DNA from: Bacillota bacterium
GTDB taxonomy: Bacteria > Bacillota > Clostridia > Christensenellales > CAG-138
Length of the DNA stretch: 27,192 bases
Assembly (NCBI GenBank): GCA_023451115.1
Contig: JAEXFV010000092.1
Coordinates: forward strand, 1-27,192
Reading direction: 5' to 3'
Both the position numbers and the translations under genes were made by a program. The number at the start of each line of letters is the position of its first letter. Positions within the stretch are counted from its first letter, which is position 1. Below are positions 15,971 through 25,101 of the stretch, piece by piece. The notes beneath the pieces are model-generated. The model was not told the DNA's origin, made no database searches, and was given only the letters and a program-made list of their open reading frames with translations.

Positions 15971-18154
15971 TTAGCTGCTGATACGGTAAACCTCTGTCAC
16001 TGTTTTAATCTTGCGCAAATTTTTGATTACATTATTTAATTGTGCAGCATTGTTTACGTCAAAGGCAAGCTGCACAGAAACCATCCCGCTGCGATCCGTT
16101 TTTGCATTGATGGCTTTAATGCTGATATTCAAGTTAAGCAAAGTCTGGGAAATATCCATTAAAATGCCGGCCCGATCCCCCGCATTGATGTGGATATTGG
16201 CAGTATAGGAGGAACGCTCGTCTCCAGCCCATTCCACATGGATAATTCGCTCAGCATCAGACATCAAATCAGCCGCATTGGGGCAATCCGCACGATGGAC
16301 GGAAACGCCGCGGCCTCTGGTAACATAACCGATAATCTGATCCCCGGGTAAAGGGCTGCAACATTGAGCAAAGCGCACAACCATGTTGGGCTCTCCCCGC
16401 ACAATTACGCCACGAGAGGTTCCATCCGACTGCCGTGACGGCAAGGGCGCGCCATCTTCCTCCAGCAGCTTCAAACGCTCCGCCATTTCAGCAGCTTTGA
16501 TTTCTTTGCGCTGCTGATCCATCAATCGATGCAAAACTTGGCCTGTGGAAATGCCGCCATAACCAATCGCAGCATAAATATCCTCCAGGCCATTCATGTT
16601 ATAGCGCTTGAGAATGTCTTTGTAATATTCCGTTTTTGTCAGGGAGGAAAGTTGCTGGCCATGCCGTTTGGCAGCAGCTTCTAACATTTCTCGCCCTTTT
16701 TGTATATTCTCTTCCCGGTTCGCTTTTTTAAACCATTGACGTATTTTAGCCTTGGCTTGTTGGGTTTTGACGATATTCAACCAGTCCCGGCTGGGCCCTG
16801 GCTGATTGGCGGAAGTAATAATTTCTACCACATCGTTGGTCTTCAGCTTATAGTCCAGCCGTACCATCGCCCCGTTTACCTTAGCATGTTGGCAATGGTG
16901 CCCCAGGTTGGTATGGATACGGTATGCAAAATCCAACGGGGTTGACCCCATTGGCAAGTCCAAAATCTCCCCTTGGGGCGTCAAAACGAAAACGTAATCG
17001 CTGAAGAAATCCTTCATTACGTTTTCTACAAATTCCCGGGCATTGTCCGTATCGCTCTCATATTCCAACGCCTGGCGCAGCCAAGTCAGCTTGCTATCCA
17101 AGTCGTCCTGCGTAGTACGCCCCTCTTTATACATCCAGTGGGCTGCAATGCCATATTCCGCGGTGCGGTGCATTTCAAACGTGCGAATTTGCACTTCAAA
17201 GGGCAGGCCTTCCGAACCGAACAATGTGGTGTGCAGCGAACGGTACATATTGGTTTTGGGCATAGCGATATAATCTTTAAACCGCCCGGGCATGGGCTTC
17301 CAAATAGAGTGGATGACGCCTAAAGCCGCATAACAATCGTTTACCGTGTGCACAATCACCCGGATAGCAATCAAATCATAAATTTCATCCAAGGTGCAGT
17401 TTTGCCGGGTCATTTTGCGATAGATACTATATAAATGTTTTGGCCTGCCGCTAATCTCCGCCTCAATGCCCGCTTTATCCAAGTGCCCTTTAATGGCCGT
17501 CATTGCACTTTGCAGCAGTTTCATACGCTCTGCCTGCTGTGGTGCGATGGCTGCGCGCATCTTCTCGTATTCTTCCGGCATCAAGTGCATGAAGGACAGA
17601 TCCTCCAATTCGCCTTTGATGGCGCCCATGCCAAAACGATGCGCTAATGGCGCATAGACTTCCAGCGTTTCTTTTGCTTTACGAGCCCGTTTTGCGGTGT
17701 TACAGTACTCCAGCGTACGCATGTTATGGAGACGGTCTGCCAACTTGATGATTACCACGCGCACATCGTTTGCCATGGCGAGGAACATTTTGCGCAGATT
17801 TTCCGCCTGCTGTTCCTGTTTGGTGATATAGGTTTGCGTGCCAGACTTGGTCAGCTTGGTCACGCCGTCCACCATGGCGGCAATCTCTTTGCCAAACGAT
17901 TCGGAAACCGTTTGCAGTGTAATATCTTTGCCATCCTCCACCACATCATGCAGCAGGCCTGCAATCACGGTAGGCGGATCCATACCTAAGTCGTAGAGCA
18001 TAGTTGCCACTGCTTCAGGGTGCACGAAATAGGGCTCACCTGACTCACGCTTTTGATCCTTATGTACCTCTTGCGCAAAATCAATGGCCTTTTGTAATAA
18101 CGCCAGCTGCTCCGGCGTATAGGTTTTGCTGCATTTTTCATAAAGCGCGTTCAT
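15971..18154 (-). CDS. relA: Bifunctional (p)ppGpp synthetase/hydrolase (Rel)
   Basis: 727 residues with the full long-Rel architecture. The HD hydrolase domain has H45 and H69-D70 (LLHDVVED), with a later aspartate in KLADRLHN near 140. The synthetase domain carries RFKD at 291-294, the signature of bifunctional Rel enzymes rather than the EXDD of proteobacterial RelA, and EVQIRT further on. TGS (about 390-450), a Cys-Cys region (RFAQCCSPLPGD) and a C-terminal ACT domain follow. It makes (p)ppGpp on stalled ribosomes and degrades it otherwise. The frame is open to 18229, but AAGGAGG lies 7 bases before the ATG at 18154, giving MNALYEKC; the extension would run into the hairpin upstream. It sits between apt and dtd, the classic Firmicute arrangement. 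Confidence 0.97.
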   Translation of the reverse strand: MNALYEKCSKTYTPEQLALLQKAIDFAQEVHKDQKRESGEPYFVHPEAVATMLYDLGMDPPTVIAGLLHDVVEDGKDITLQTVSESFGKEIAAMVDGVTKLTKSGTQTYITKQEQQAENLRKMFLAMANDVRVVIIKLADRLHNMRTLEYCNTAKRARKAKETLEVYAPLAHRFGMGAIKGELEDLSFMHLMPEEYEKMRAAIAPQQAERMKLLQSAMTAIKGHLDKAGIEAEISGRPKHLYSIYRKMTRQNCTLDEIYDLIAIRVIVHTVNDCYAALGVIHSIWKPMPGRFKDYIAMPKTNMYRSLHTTLFGSEGLPFEVQIRTFEMHRTAEYGIAAHWMYKEGRTTQDDLDSKLTWLRQALEYESDTDNAREFVENVMKDFFSDYVFVLTPQGEILDLPMGSTPLDFAYRIHTNLGHHCQHAKVNGAMVRLDYKLKTNDVVEIITSANQPGPSRDWLNIVKTQQAKAKIRQWFKKANREENIQKGREMLEAAAKRHGQQLSSLTKTEYYKDILKRYNMNGLEDIYAAIGYGGISTGQVLHRLMDQQRKEIKAAEMAERLKLLEEDGAPLPSRQSDGTSRGVIVRGEPNMVVRFAQCCSPLPGDQIIGYVTRGRGVSVHRADCPNAADLMSDAERIIHVEWAGDERSSYTANIHINAGDRAGILMDISQTLLNLNISIKAINAKTDRSGMVSVQLAFDVNNAAQLNNVIKNLRKIKTVTEVYRISS

Positions 18155-18187
18155 GCTCTCCCCTCCTTTCGCGGCAATATGCCTAAT

Positions 18188-18227
18188 AAAAAAGAATGAA
18201 GAAATCAACGGACAAGCCGTTGATTTC
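18188..18227 (-). terminator. Partial terminator or attenuator hairpin between apt and relA
   Basis: Perfect 11-bp stem GAAATCAACGG (18201-18211) with CCGTTGATTTC (18217-18227) and a five-base loop. On the minus strand TTCATTCTTTTTTATT follows, so the T run begins a few bases after the stem. It lies 20 bases after apt and about 45 before relA, so it probably reduces rather than stops transcription into relA. Confidence 0.55.
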
Positions 18228-18247
18228 AAGGTTATTCAAATATTGTA

Positions 18248-18760
18248 CTAAAACACCATCACAGAGTCAACATCATAACCCGCCAACAGGTCCCTGCCGT
18301 TTAACCCTTCCAGCTCAATTGCAAATCGGGCAGCTACAACTTCTCCACCAGCCTGTTCCGCCAAGCGGATCGTAGCCAGCGCGGTTCCTCCCGTAGCCAA
18401 CAAGTCATCTACAATCGCAACTTTTTGGCCTGGTTGGATGGCGTCTGCATGAACTTCCAGCACATCAGTGCCATATTCCAAACCGTATTCGTAACGGTTG
18501 GTTTTGCAAGGCAATTTGCCAGGTTTGCGCGCAACCACAAATCCTGCACCAATTGCGTACGCCAATGCAGAGCCAATTACAAACCCCCGCGCTTCCGGTC
18601 CAACCACCAGTTCAACGCCTTTTCCTTCCAGCGATTTTGCCAAGGTGTCGATTAAAGTATGATAAGCGTCTTTATCCTTCAGTAAAGTAGTGATGTCCCG
18701 AAACAAAATGCCCTCTTTCGGAAAATCCGGAATATTACGTATCGTAGCCTTTAAATCCAT
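18248..18760 (-). CDS. apt: Adenine phosphoribosyltransferase
   Basis: 170 residues, the standard size. The PRPP-binding signature VAIVDDLLATGGT is at about 114-126, and the VVGPEARGF loop of APRTs lies near 52-60. It joins adenine and PRPP to give AMP in purine salvage, usually as a cytosolic dimer. AAGGAGG is 7 bases before the ATG. It lies 18 bases after recJ and is followed by relA; the recJ-apt-relA order is a common Firmicute arrangement that links purine nucleotide supply to the stringent response. A hairpin with a T-rich tail separates it from relA. Confidence 0.97.
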   Translation of the reverse strand: MDLKATIRNIPDFPKEGILFRDITTLLKDKDAYHTLIDTLAKSLEGKGVELVVGPEARGFVIGSALAYAIGAGFVVARKPGKLPCKTNRYEYGLEYGTDVLEVHADAIQPGQKVAIVDDLLATGGTALATIRLAEQAGGEVVAARFAIELEGLNGRDLLAGYDVDSVMVF

Positions 18761-18778
18761 ATTACTTCCTCCTTGGCC

Positions 18779-21208
18779 CTAGGGGCGCATATTGCCGCCT
18801 TGAATTGCGGCATAAACTATACTTTCCATCAATGATCGCGGCGCCTGATTGGTATTCAAAAATAAGGTATCCTGCTGTGCATCCCAAAGGATAAAACCCA
18901 ACTCAATAAACACCAAGAGGCTTAACAACACCCTACCATATGGCTCCCCTGGCAATGCCTGTGTGCAAAGCGTATGCCGAGACAGAGGGCCCTTGCTTAA
19001 AAGGCAGCGAAAGGTACGAAAGCTTTTTTCCATCCAGGGGCGCTGGATATCCAAGGTTGACAGCATCCGTTTCCCATCCTCGCAGTAGGAGGGACAGTAC
19101 GCTTCCATCTCCTTGCCAAAAGGTATTGCCCGCCAGAAAAAATTCCATTCCGGTGAAACATCATAACATATTATCCTGCGATACGGCTTAAGCCGTAAAT
19201 GCATCTTTTGGGCGTCCGGTGCAAATAGCAACAGATTATATCCCAAATCGTTTTCACCGGGGACGGTAAACCGTTGATCCACCATCTCCAGTAACTGGTT
19301 ATCAGCAAGCATTTGAAGGCAGCGGGCCGCTCCTTGCGGCGTATAGCACAACACCAAAGTCCCCTGAATATTTTCCTTTAAGAACGTGCACAACAAACCG
19401 TCCAGCTTTTCTTGCGGCAATGGGTGCAGATATACATTCCGGATATCATTATATAAAAAATTTTCAAAAAATGCATTAAAAAATTTATTTTCTTGTTCTT
19501 GCGTCATTTGTTCTGCGCCAAAATTGCAAACCATCTTCACATCTTGCAAGCGTAGCTGCATTTGACGCATGCCACGAAATTCATTGATATCGATGTGATA
19601 TAACAGGTCGAAGCATTTCCCATTTTCAGAAAATGCTTCCGCCATATGTCCTTTACCAAATGCGATGAGCGGGATGCACAAATTGTTTTTTACCGCTTTT
19701 CCCCTTAAATGTGTTCCTTCATTTCCAATGCGCTGTATGCTTTGCAGCGCCACATTATGGGAACAAAAAACCGGCCTTGGGTTACCCTCGCCAAATGGTT
19801 CCAGCAACAAAAGCTCTCGGGCAAGGCTTTGGGATAACCCGCTAAGGGGTACATCCATCTCATAGCGCGCGCAAGGAATAAAACATTGGGTCGGATATTG
19901 ATTGACCAAATATTCATGAAACGCCTTTGCGAACGCAGGAAAATCCGTTTGCGCAACGGCAAGGCCCGCCGCTTGGGCATGCCCTCCAAATCGGATGCAA
20001 TATTGCCTGCATGCATCAATGGCTTGATGTAAGTGTATTCCGGGGATGCTGCGGCCGGAGCCAGTCAATACCCCTCCATCCAAATGAAACAAAATAACCG
20101 GGCGGTAATATTCTTCAGCAAGTCTGGACGCCACAATCCCAATTACCCCTGGGTTCCATTCACTGGAATATAACAAAATCGCTTTGTGTTCCACCAAGTC
20201 ATAATCGGCAATTTGCAGTTTTGCCTCTTTTATAATTCGCTGCTCTTCTTGCTGACGCCTGATGTTTTCTTCGTTTAAATCCAATGCAATTTTCATTGCC
20301 AGGTCTGGGGATTTGCACAACAACAACTCTACACCCCGGGTGGCATCTCCCATCCGACCTGCTGCGTTCAACCGGGGTGCAAGGCGAAAAGCTAAGGTTT
20401 CGCTATTAACAGGCGCTTCTGCCGCTCCTGCAACAGTAAGTAAAGCGCGCAACCCCACTTCTTTTACAATCTGCCCCATCCCAAGAGACACAATGATTCG
20501 ATTTTCATCCAGCAAAGGCACTACGTCCGCTACAGTGGCCAAAGCCGCAAAGGGCAAATACGCCTCGTGCCCTCTTCCCTCGCTCAAGGCTTGCACCAGC
20601 TTGAAAGCAACTCCTGTACCACAAAGATGGGCAAAGGGATATTCGCTATCTCCTCGAGCCGGATTCACAATTGCACAGCAATCTGGCAATCTGGCCGGGC
20701 ATTGATGATGGTCAGTCACTACCACTTCCATCCCTAAATCATAACATAACTTGATTTCCGCCGCGGCGCTAATGCCATTGTCTACTGTAATGATAAGATT
20801 AATTCCATCTTCAGCCAATTGCCTGACAGCGCTTTCATGCATCCCATATCCCTCCCCCTGGCGTAGAGGGATATGGTAGCATACATCAGCCCCTTGTTCT
20901 GATAAATACCGATACAACAAAGCAGTGGCGCAAATGCCGTCCACATCGTAATCTCCATAGATACAAATTCTTTGACGCTGCTGCAATGCGGTCTCAATGC
21001 GCATTACTGCTTTGGGCATATCCGGCAACAGCATGGGATCGTGAAAATCCGTAGTATTAGGGTGCAAAAATTTTTGCACGCTTTCATCGCTTTGTATGCC
21101 ACGTCCATATAATATGGCGGCAATCAGCGGGCTAATGTGATTTTCCAACGCCATGTTTTCGATATAGTCGGAAGGGGCGCCCTCTAATGTTGATATGAGT
21201 TTTAACAT
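18779..21208 (-). CDS. recJ: Single-stranded-DNA-specific exonuclease RecJ
   Basis: About 809 residues, in the range of long Firmicute RecJ proteins. The DHH phosphoesterase core has YGDYDVDG (D86, D88, D90), TVDNG, and the DHH triad itself at 166-168 (VVTDHHQC). NAAGRMGD and a DHHA1 domain with GSGRSIPG and FGGHAQAAG follow, then an OB-like region and a long C-terminal extension typical of Gram-positives. It degrades single-stranded DNA 5' to 3' in recombination and mismatch repair, using Mn/Mg. The frame is open to a TTG at 21226 with no ribosome site; the ATG at 21208 has GGGGGTG about 9 bases upstream and gives MLKLIST, so I prefer it. Upstream is secF with a weak hairpin, downstream apt. 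Confidence 0.95.
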   Translation of the reverse strand: MLKLISTLEGAPSDYIENMALENHISPLIAAILYGRGIQSDESVQKFLHPNTTDFHDPMLLPDMPKAVMRIETALQQRQRICIYGDYDVDGICATALLYRYLSEQGADVCYHIPLRQGEGYGMHESAVRQLAEDGINLIITVDNGISAAAEIKLCYDLGMEVVVTDHHQCPARLPDCCAIVNPARGDSEYPFAHLCGTGVAFKLVQALSEGRGHEAYLPFAALATVADVVPLLDENRIIVSLGMGQIVKEVGLRALLTVAGAAEAPVNSETLAFRLAPRLNAAGRMGDATRGVELLLCKSPDLAMKIALDLNEENIRRQQEEQRIIKEAKLQIADYDLVEHKAILLYSSEWNPGVIGIVASRLAEEYYRPVILFHLDGGVLTGSGRSIPGIHLHQAIDACRQYCIRFGGHAQAAGLAVAQTDFPAFAKAFHEYLVNQYPTQCFIPCARYEMDVPLSGLSQSLARELLLLEPFGEGNPRPVFCSHNVALQSIQRIGNEGTHLRGKAVKNNLCIPLIAFGKGHMAEAFSENGKCFDLLYHIDINEFRGMRQMQLRLQDVKMVCNFGAEQMTQEQENKFFNAFFENFLYNDIRNVYLHPLPQEKLDGLLCTFLKENIQGTLVLCYTPQGAARCLQMLADNQLLEMVDQRFTVPGENDLGYNLLLFAPDAQKMHLRLKPYRRIICYDVSPEWNFFWRAIPFGKEMEAYCPSYCEDGKRMLSTLDIQRPWMEKSFRTFRCLLSKGPLSRHTLCTQALPGEPYGRVLLSLLVFIELGFILWDAQQDTLFLNTNQAPRSLMESIVYAAIQGGNMRP

Positions 21209-21232
21209 GCCCCTAAACACCCCCAATTGAAG

Positions 21233-21268
21233 AAAGCCGCTTTTCTGGATGAACAGAAAAACGGCTTT
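21233..21268 (-). terminator. Weak hairpin between secF and recJ
   Basis: Stem AAAGCCG-c-TTTTCTG (21233-21247) with CAGAAAA-a-CGGCTTT (21254-21268): 14 pairs and one mismatch, six-base loop. It starts 14 bases after the secF stop on the minus strand. There is no long T run after it, so it may stabilise the secDF message or only partly terminate. Confidence 0.45.
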
Positions 21269-21281
21269 TCCAGTACTTACA

Positions 21282-22202
21282 TTACTTTTTCTTTTTTGCT
21301 TTTTGCTGTGGTTTGGACTTCAAGCGAAACGCATGCCATTTTACCCACATTGGTCCGGCCAGGAAGACGGAAGAATAGGTTCCCGCCAACAATCCAATGA
21401 TGATAGGCAATGTAAACTGTTTAATGGATTCGATACCCAAAATATACACCATGACTACGGTAAGCAGCGTAGTAATAGACGTATTGATGGAACGAGTCAA
21501 TGTGCCATGGATGCTTTTATTGGCCACTTCCGCACGGTGTTTATCAATATGGAAGTCATTCTTGCTGTTTTCCCGGATGCGGTCAAAAATCACTATGGTA
21601 TTGTTAATGGAATACCCTACGATGGTCAAAACCGCGGCAATAAACGGGCTGTTTACCGGGATGCGCAAAATTGAAGTAAAAGCCAGCATAATTGCAACAT
21701 CGTGAAGCAGCGCAATTACTGCAGCAATACCGGAATATAGCTCAAATCGAATCCAAATATAAATCAGGATCAATATGCTGGCGATCAGAACCGATAGGAA
21801 CGCATTGCGCACCAAATCTGCGCTGGCTACGCCGTCTACCCGGTCTACCGAAGTAATTTCCGCATCTGCATAAGTTGCCCGGATTGCCTCCAAAATACTT
21901 GCCCGCAATTCACTTTCCTGCGTGTCGTCATTCAGGCTGCGCATACGAATATCCACCAGCGTCTGAGAAGAGCCAGTGGCTCCGGTGCGTTGCGTCTGTG
22001 CATCCGTTACACCGTTTTGTTTTAAGGCACCCTCAATGACCTGCATGTCATATTCGCCCTTGAGGTCAATGGTAATCAACGTACCGCCTGTAAAATCCAC
22101 ACCAACATTCAGGCCGCCCGCTATTATTCCAACAACGATGCCCACAAGAATAATTGCGGCGGAAACGCAGGCCATCACTTTAAACTTCTTGTTAAAATCC
22201 AT
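21282..22202 (-). CDS. secF: Protein translocase subunit SecF
   Basis: 306 residues. After a first membrane helix comes the conserved VGVDFTGGTLI motif (about 33-43), a short extracytoplasmic P1 domain, and then five more predicted helices. The YSINNTIVIFDRIRE motif in the fourth helix region is the family signature, and its residues take part in proton-coupled conformational change. With SecD it forms a membrane complex that uses the ion gradient to pull exported proteins off SecYEG on the outer face. ATG is preceded by AAGGAGG; the gene starts 13 bases after the secD stop. The C-terminal tail is lysine-rich, as expected for the cytoplasmic end. Confidence 0.96.
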   Translation of the reverse strand: MDFNKKFKVMACVSAAIILVGIVVGIIAGGLNVGVDFTGGTLITIDLKGEYDMQVIEGALKQNGVTDAQTQRTGATGSSQTLVDIRMRSLNDDTQESELRASILEAIRATYADAEITSVDRVDGVASADLVRNAFLSVLIASILILIYIWIRFELYSGIAAVIALLHDVAIMLAFTSILRIPVNSPFIAAVLTIVGYSINNTIVIFDRIRENSKNDFHIDKHRAEVANKSIHGTLTRSINTSITTLLTVVMVYILGIESIKQFTLPIIIGLLAGTYSSVFLAGPMWVKWHAFRLKSKPQQKAKKKK

Positions 22203-22215
22203 TGCGTTTCCCTCC

Positions 22216-23511
22216 TTACGCAGCGTCGCCGCTCTGTTCCAGCTTTTTCATTGGGCAGAACAGCGCTTTATTCTGAATATTGAAGCCCAGGATCAAATAC
22301 ATAAGCCCCCGCGTTACCAGCACAGCAGTAAAGAAACTCACAATAATGCCAATAAGCAGTGTTACAGCAAATCCCTTAATACTGCCTGTACCAAAGAAAA
22401 GCAATACCAGCGCCGCAATCACCGTAGTGATATTGGAGTCCATAATTGCGGAAAAAGCCCTCTGAAAGCCCGCCCTTACCGAGGTACGGATCGTTTTCCC
22501 CGTGATCAGTTCTTCCCGCATACGCTCAAAGATGATAACATTCGCATCTACCGCCATGCCGATGGAAAGAATGATACCGGCAATACCCGGAAGCGTCAGC
22601 TGCACACCAGGGATGGTAGCCAGGCAAACCAGCACAATCACCATGTAAATCACAAGGGCAAGGTCTGCTATCAAGCCAGGCAACCGATAATAAATCACCA
22701 TAAACAGGAATACCAGGCAAATGCCAATGCCCCCTGCCAAAATGCCCCGGTCTAACGCATCTTCACCTAAAGTTGCGCTCACCGCACGCACTTCAATTTC
22801 TTCCATTTCAATGGGGAGTGCGCCGCTTTGAATTTGCTGCGCTAAACGCAGGGCGCCTTCATAGTCAAATCCACCTTCGATATAAGCCTCCCCGCCTGTA
22901 ATAATGGTGCTCACGCGGGGGCTGGAAATCACCGTTCCATCCATCACAATGGAGATATAATTTTGTTCTGAACCAAGTAATTCCGCAGTTGCTTGCGCAA
23001 ACGTAGCGGCAGCTTCAGAATTTAAAGTGAACATCACCACACATTGGGCTGCATTCGTGGGGTGCTGACCGACTTGGGTGTCCACCATATCTTCTCCTCC
23101 AAAGAGCACGTTGCCCTGAGGATCCATAAACTCAATTTTTGCGGGCTTAATTAAGTACTGCGTAATCTCTGCAGGATCATCCACCATATTGCTTTCATTA
23201 ATGGGAATTTCAATCCGCACACGTCCAGTGCCCTGCTTGGCAATGGTAGCCTCGGTATACCCTTCCGAATCCAGACGAGTGCGCATGATGGTCATAACCC
23301 GGTCAATTTGGTTATCCAAGTCAGGATCGCTCAAATCCTTGGCCTCATACACTACGGAAACGCCGCCAGTCAAGTCCAGCCCTTTGGGAATTTGTTCCGT
23401 CAATGGACGGATTTCATAAATTCCCCACGCTGCGCCTTGAAATGCAACAAAGCAACAAGCCGCCGTCAAAATGATGATGACGGCCAGCGCCACAATTTTG
23501 CGCACGCTCAC
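22216..23511 (-). CDS. secD: Protein translocase subunit SecD
   Basis: About 431 residues, the short Gram-positive form. The first helix spans about 6-26, GLDLTGG is at 44-50, a P1 domain of about 200 residues lies outside the cell, and five helices follow, with the AVDANVIIFERMREE signature. Partner of SecF in protein export. An upstream frame runs to a TTG at 23571 but lacks a ribosome site. AAGGAGG (23526-23520) is 8 bases before GTG at 23511, which gives MSVRKIVALAV directly at the first helix, so I take this GTG start. The 190-base gap from scfB contains a candidate promoter and several hairpins. secD is the first gene of the long run through recJ, apt and relA to hemZ. Confidence 0.94.
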   Translation of the reverse strand: MSVRKIVALAVIIILTAACCFVAFQGAAWGIYEIRPLTEQIPKGLDLTGGVSVVYEAKDLSDPDLDNQIDRVMTIMRTRLDSEGYTEATIAKQGTGRVRIEIPINESNMVDDPAEITQYLIKPAKIEFMDPQGNVLFGGEDMVDTQVGQHPTNAAQCVVMFTLNSEAAATFAQATAELLGSEQNYISIVMDGTVISSPRVSTIITGGEAYIEGGFDYEGALRLAQQIQSGALPIEMEEIEVRAVSATLGEDALDRGILAGGIGICLVFLFMVIYYRLPGLIADLALVIYMVIVLVCLATIPGVQLTLPGIAGIILSIGMAVDANVIIFERMREELITGKTIRTSVRAGFQRAFSAIMDSNITTVIAALVLLFFGTGSIKGFAVTLLIGIIVSFFTAVLVTRGLMYLILGFNIQNKALFCPMKKLEQSGDAA

Positions 23512-23527
23512 TACGCTTTCCTCCTTT

Positions 23528-23607
23528 CCCCAAACAATAGGCTTGGGGATATCGTAATATTTCTCAGTCAAAGCCCGTAGGCTTTTGACGGCATCTGGGC
23601 GTCAAAA
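23528..23607 (-). promoter_or_regulatory. Structured leader upstream of secD
   Basis: Three inverted repeats lie between the candidate promoter and the secD ribosome site. (1) TTTTGACG (23583-23590) with CGTCAAAA (23600-23607), 9-base loop. (2) GTCAAAGCC (23567-23575) with GGCTTTTGAC (23580-23589), CGTA loop and one bulge. (3) CCCCAA (23528-23533) with TTGGGG (23543-23548), ending right at AAAGGAGG. Stems 1 and 2 share the same arm and cannot form together. No known riboswitch class is recognised. Confidence 0.4.
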
Positions 23608-23638
23608 CTATTTTATGCGTCCAAAATGCAACGTACCT

Positions 23639-23667
23639 ATTATGTCATATGACCAGGCGCCTTGCAA
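23639..23667 (-). promoter_or_regulatory. Candidate promoter for secD-secF
   Basis: Minus-strand TTGCAA (23667-23662), 17 bases, CATAAT (23644-23639) with an upstream TG in the extended -10 position. The predicted start near 23632 gives a leader of about 120 bases. An inverted repeat (GCCTTGCAA/TTGCAGGC, 23659-23678) overlaps the -35. Confidence 0.4.
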
Positions 23668-23702
23668 GGGTTGCAGGCAATTTGGCTATACACGCGGTAA
23701 AA

Positions 23703-25028
23703 CTATTCGGCTTCAATATTTAATCCTATGGCGCATTCTGTACGCTTACGTTCAAATGAACAGGTAATGTCATGGGGAATATGAATATCGCCGTTATATT
23801 TCCAGGCATTGGCGGCGCAGCCTCCGCTGCAAAAATATTTTGCCCAGCACTCCTGGCAGGCGGATTTGGTGCGCACATTGCAGCTCTGGAACTGACTTTG
23901 CATTTCTTTATGGAATTCGCCCGTGACCACATTGCCCATGCAAAATCCCTCTTCCCCTACGAATTGATGGCATGGGAAAATATCCCCATCTGGGGTAACT
24001 GCCACATATTCTGTACCAGCTCCGCAGCCGCTAATTCTCTTCTTCAAACAAGGCCCATGACCTAAATCCAACATAAAGTGGAAATAGTTAAACCATTTCC
24101 CTTCTTTTTTACTGCTTTGTAAAAAGGAAACAAGATGGTCATATTCCTGCAAAATCAGCCCAACATGCTGTTCCAATATGGCATAGGGGCTATTTTCAGG
24201 CAACACCACAGGTTCCAGTGAAATTTGCTCAAACCCAGCGTCCCTCAATGCCTTAACGTCTTGGGTAAAATCCAAATTTCGGTTGGTAAACGTTCCACGC
24301 ACATAATATTCTTTGTCGCCTCTGCTCTTTACCAGAGCTTGTCCCTTTGGCAAAGCAATATCATAAGAGCCTTTTCCATTTGCGGTTGGACGCAGCGCAT
24401 CGTGTATTTCTTTGCGGCCGTCAATGCTCAAAACGATGTTGTGCATCTCCCGGTTAAGATAGGCGATCTTTTCTTCATCTAAACCAACACAATTGGTTGT
24501 AATGGTGAAGCGTATGGTTTTGTTATGCCGGCGTTCTAATTCCCGCCCATATGAAACAATTTCTTTTACAACTTTATAATTCATCAGCGGCTCGCCGCCA
24601 AATAGGTCCACTTCAAGGTTATGCCGGTTGCCGGAATGGGCAATTAAAAAATCCAGTGCGGCTTTCCCCACGTGCCCTGGCATTAACAGCCTCGGGCCAT
24701 GGAACTCGCCTGTATCCGCAAAACAATATTTGCAGCGCAAATCACAATCGTGTGCAACATTTAAACACATGGATTTAATGATCTGCTCCCCTTCCTGCTG
24801 CTGCAATACGGGTTGCTCAGGAGAATCAAACATCCCTTGCTGCTTAATCGCTTCAAACTCGTCAAGTATTTCTTTGATTTCTTCTTTGGGATAGCCTGTA
24901 GTTTCAGGATCTATCCCCATCTCCAATGCTCTAGCAACCGCAAACGCTTCTTCATCCAGCGTATGGATAGCGCCGCTCTCTACATCCAGTAAAATATACC
25001 GGTCTTGAAATTGAAATGCGTGTATCAA
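23703..25028 (-). CDS. scfB: SCIFF peptide maturase, radical SAM/SPASM (thioether-forming)
   Basis: 441 residues. The N-terminal part (about 1-85) matches the peptide-recognition region of SCIFF maturases (FQFQDRYILLDVESGAIHTL). The radical SAM motif is C95-x3-C99-x2-C102 (CDLRCKYC), followed by FGGEPLMNYK. The SPASM domain has many cysteines: GCGAGTEY, FPCHQF, a CQECWAKYFCSGGC cluster and a final CSFERKRTEC, enough for two auxiliary [4Fe-4S] clusters. By analogy with CteB of Clostridium thermocellum, it joins a Cys sulfur of the ScfA precursor to a nearby threonine to make a ranthipeptide thioether. The start is TTG, 6 bases after GGAGG. It lies 91 bases downstream of scfA with a GC-rich hairpin between them and precedes secD. 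Confidence 0.95.
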   Translation of the reverse strand: MIHAFQFQDRYILLDVESGAIHTLDEEAFAVARALEMGIDPETTGYPKEEIKEILDEFEAIKQQGMFDSPEQPVLQQQEGEQIIKSMCLNVAHDCDLRCKYCFADTGEFHGPRLLMPGHVGKAALDFLIAHSGNRHNLEVDLFGGEPLMNYKVVKEIVSYGRELERRHNKTIRFTITTNCVGLDEEKIAYLNREMHNIVLSIDGRKEIHDALRPTANGKGSYDIALPKGQALVKSRGDKEYYVRGTFTNRNLDFTQDVKALRDAGFEQISLEPVVLPENSPYAILEQHVGLILQEYDHLVSFLQSSKKEGKWFNYFHFMLDLGHGPCLKKRISGCGAGTEYVAVTPDGDIFPCHQFVGEEGFCMGNVVTGEFHKEMQSQFQSCNVRTKSACQECWAKYFCSGGCAANAWKYNGDIHIPHDITCSFERKRTECAIGLNIEAE

Positions 25029-25074
25029 CTTTTGCCTCCGATTTTAGGAAAACTCCATTCCCCGACACAAATAG

Positions 25075-25101
25075 GCAGGGCGGGCTGAGGGCCCGCCCTG
25101 C
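25075..25101 (-). terminator. GC-rich hairpin between scfA and scfB
   Basis: Perfect 11-bp stem GCAGGGCGGGC (25075-25085) with GCCCGCCCTGC (25091-25101), five-base loop. On the minus strand the sequence after it (CTATTTGTG) is poor in T. It could partly terminate, or protect the 3' end of the scfA message, so that precursor outnumbers maturase. Confidence 0.55.

Noticed and set aside
21976..22755. Plus-strand open frame of 259 codons across secF and secD
   Set aside because: Antisense to two conserved genes, with a composition of His/Asn/Lys-rich sequence and no recognisable domain.
23512..23571. N-terminal extension of SecD by 20 residues, or a leader peptide that senses export
   Set aside because: The TTG at 23571 has no ribosome site, while AAGGAGG sits within the extension 8 bases before GTG at 23511. 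There is no independent stop, so it is not a separate leader gene.
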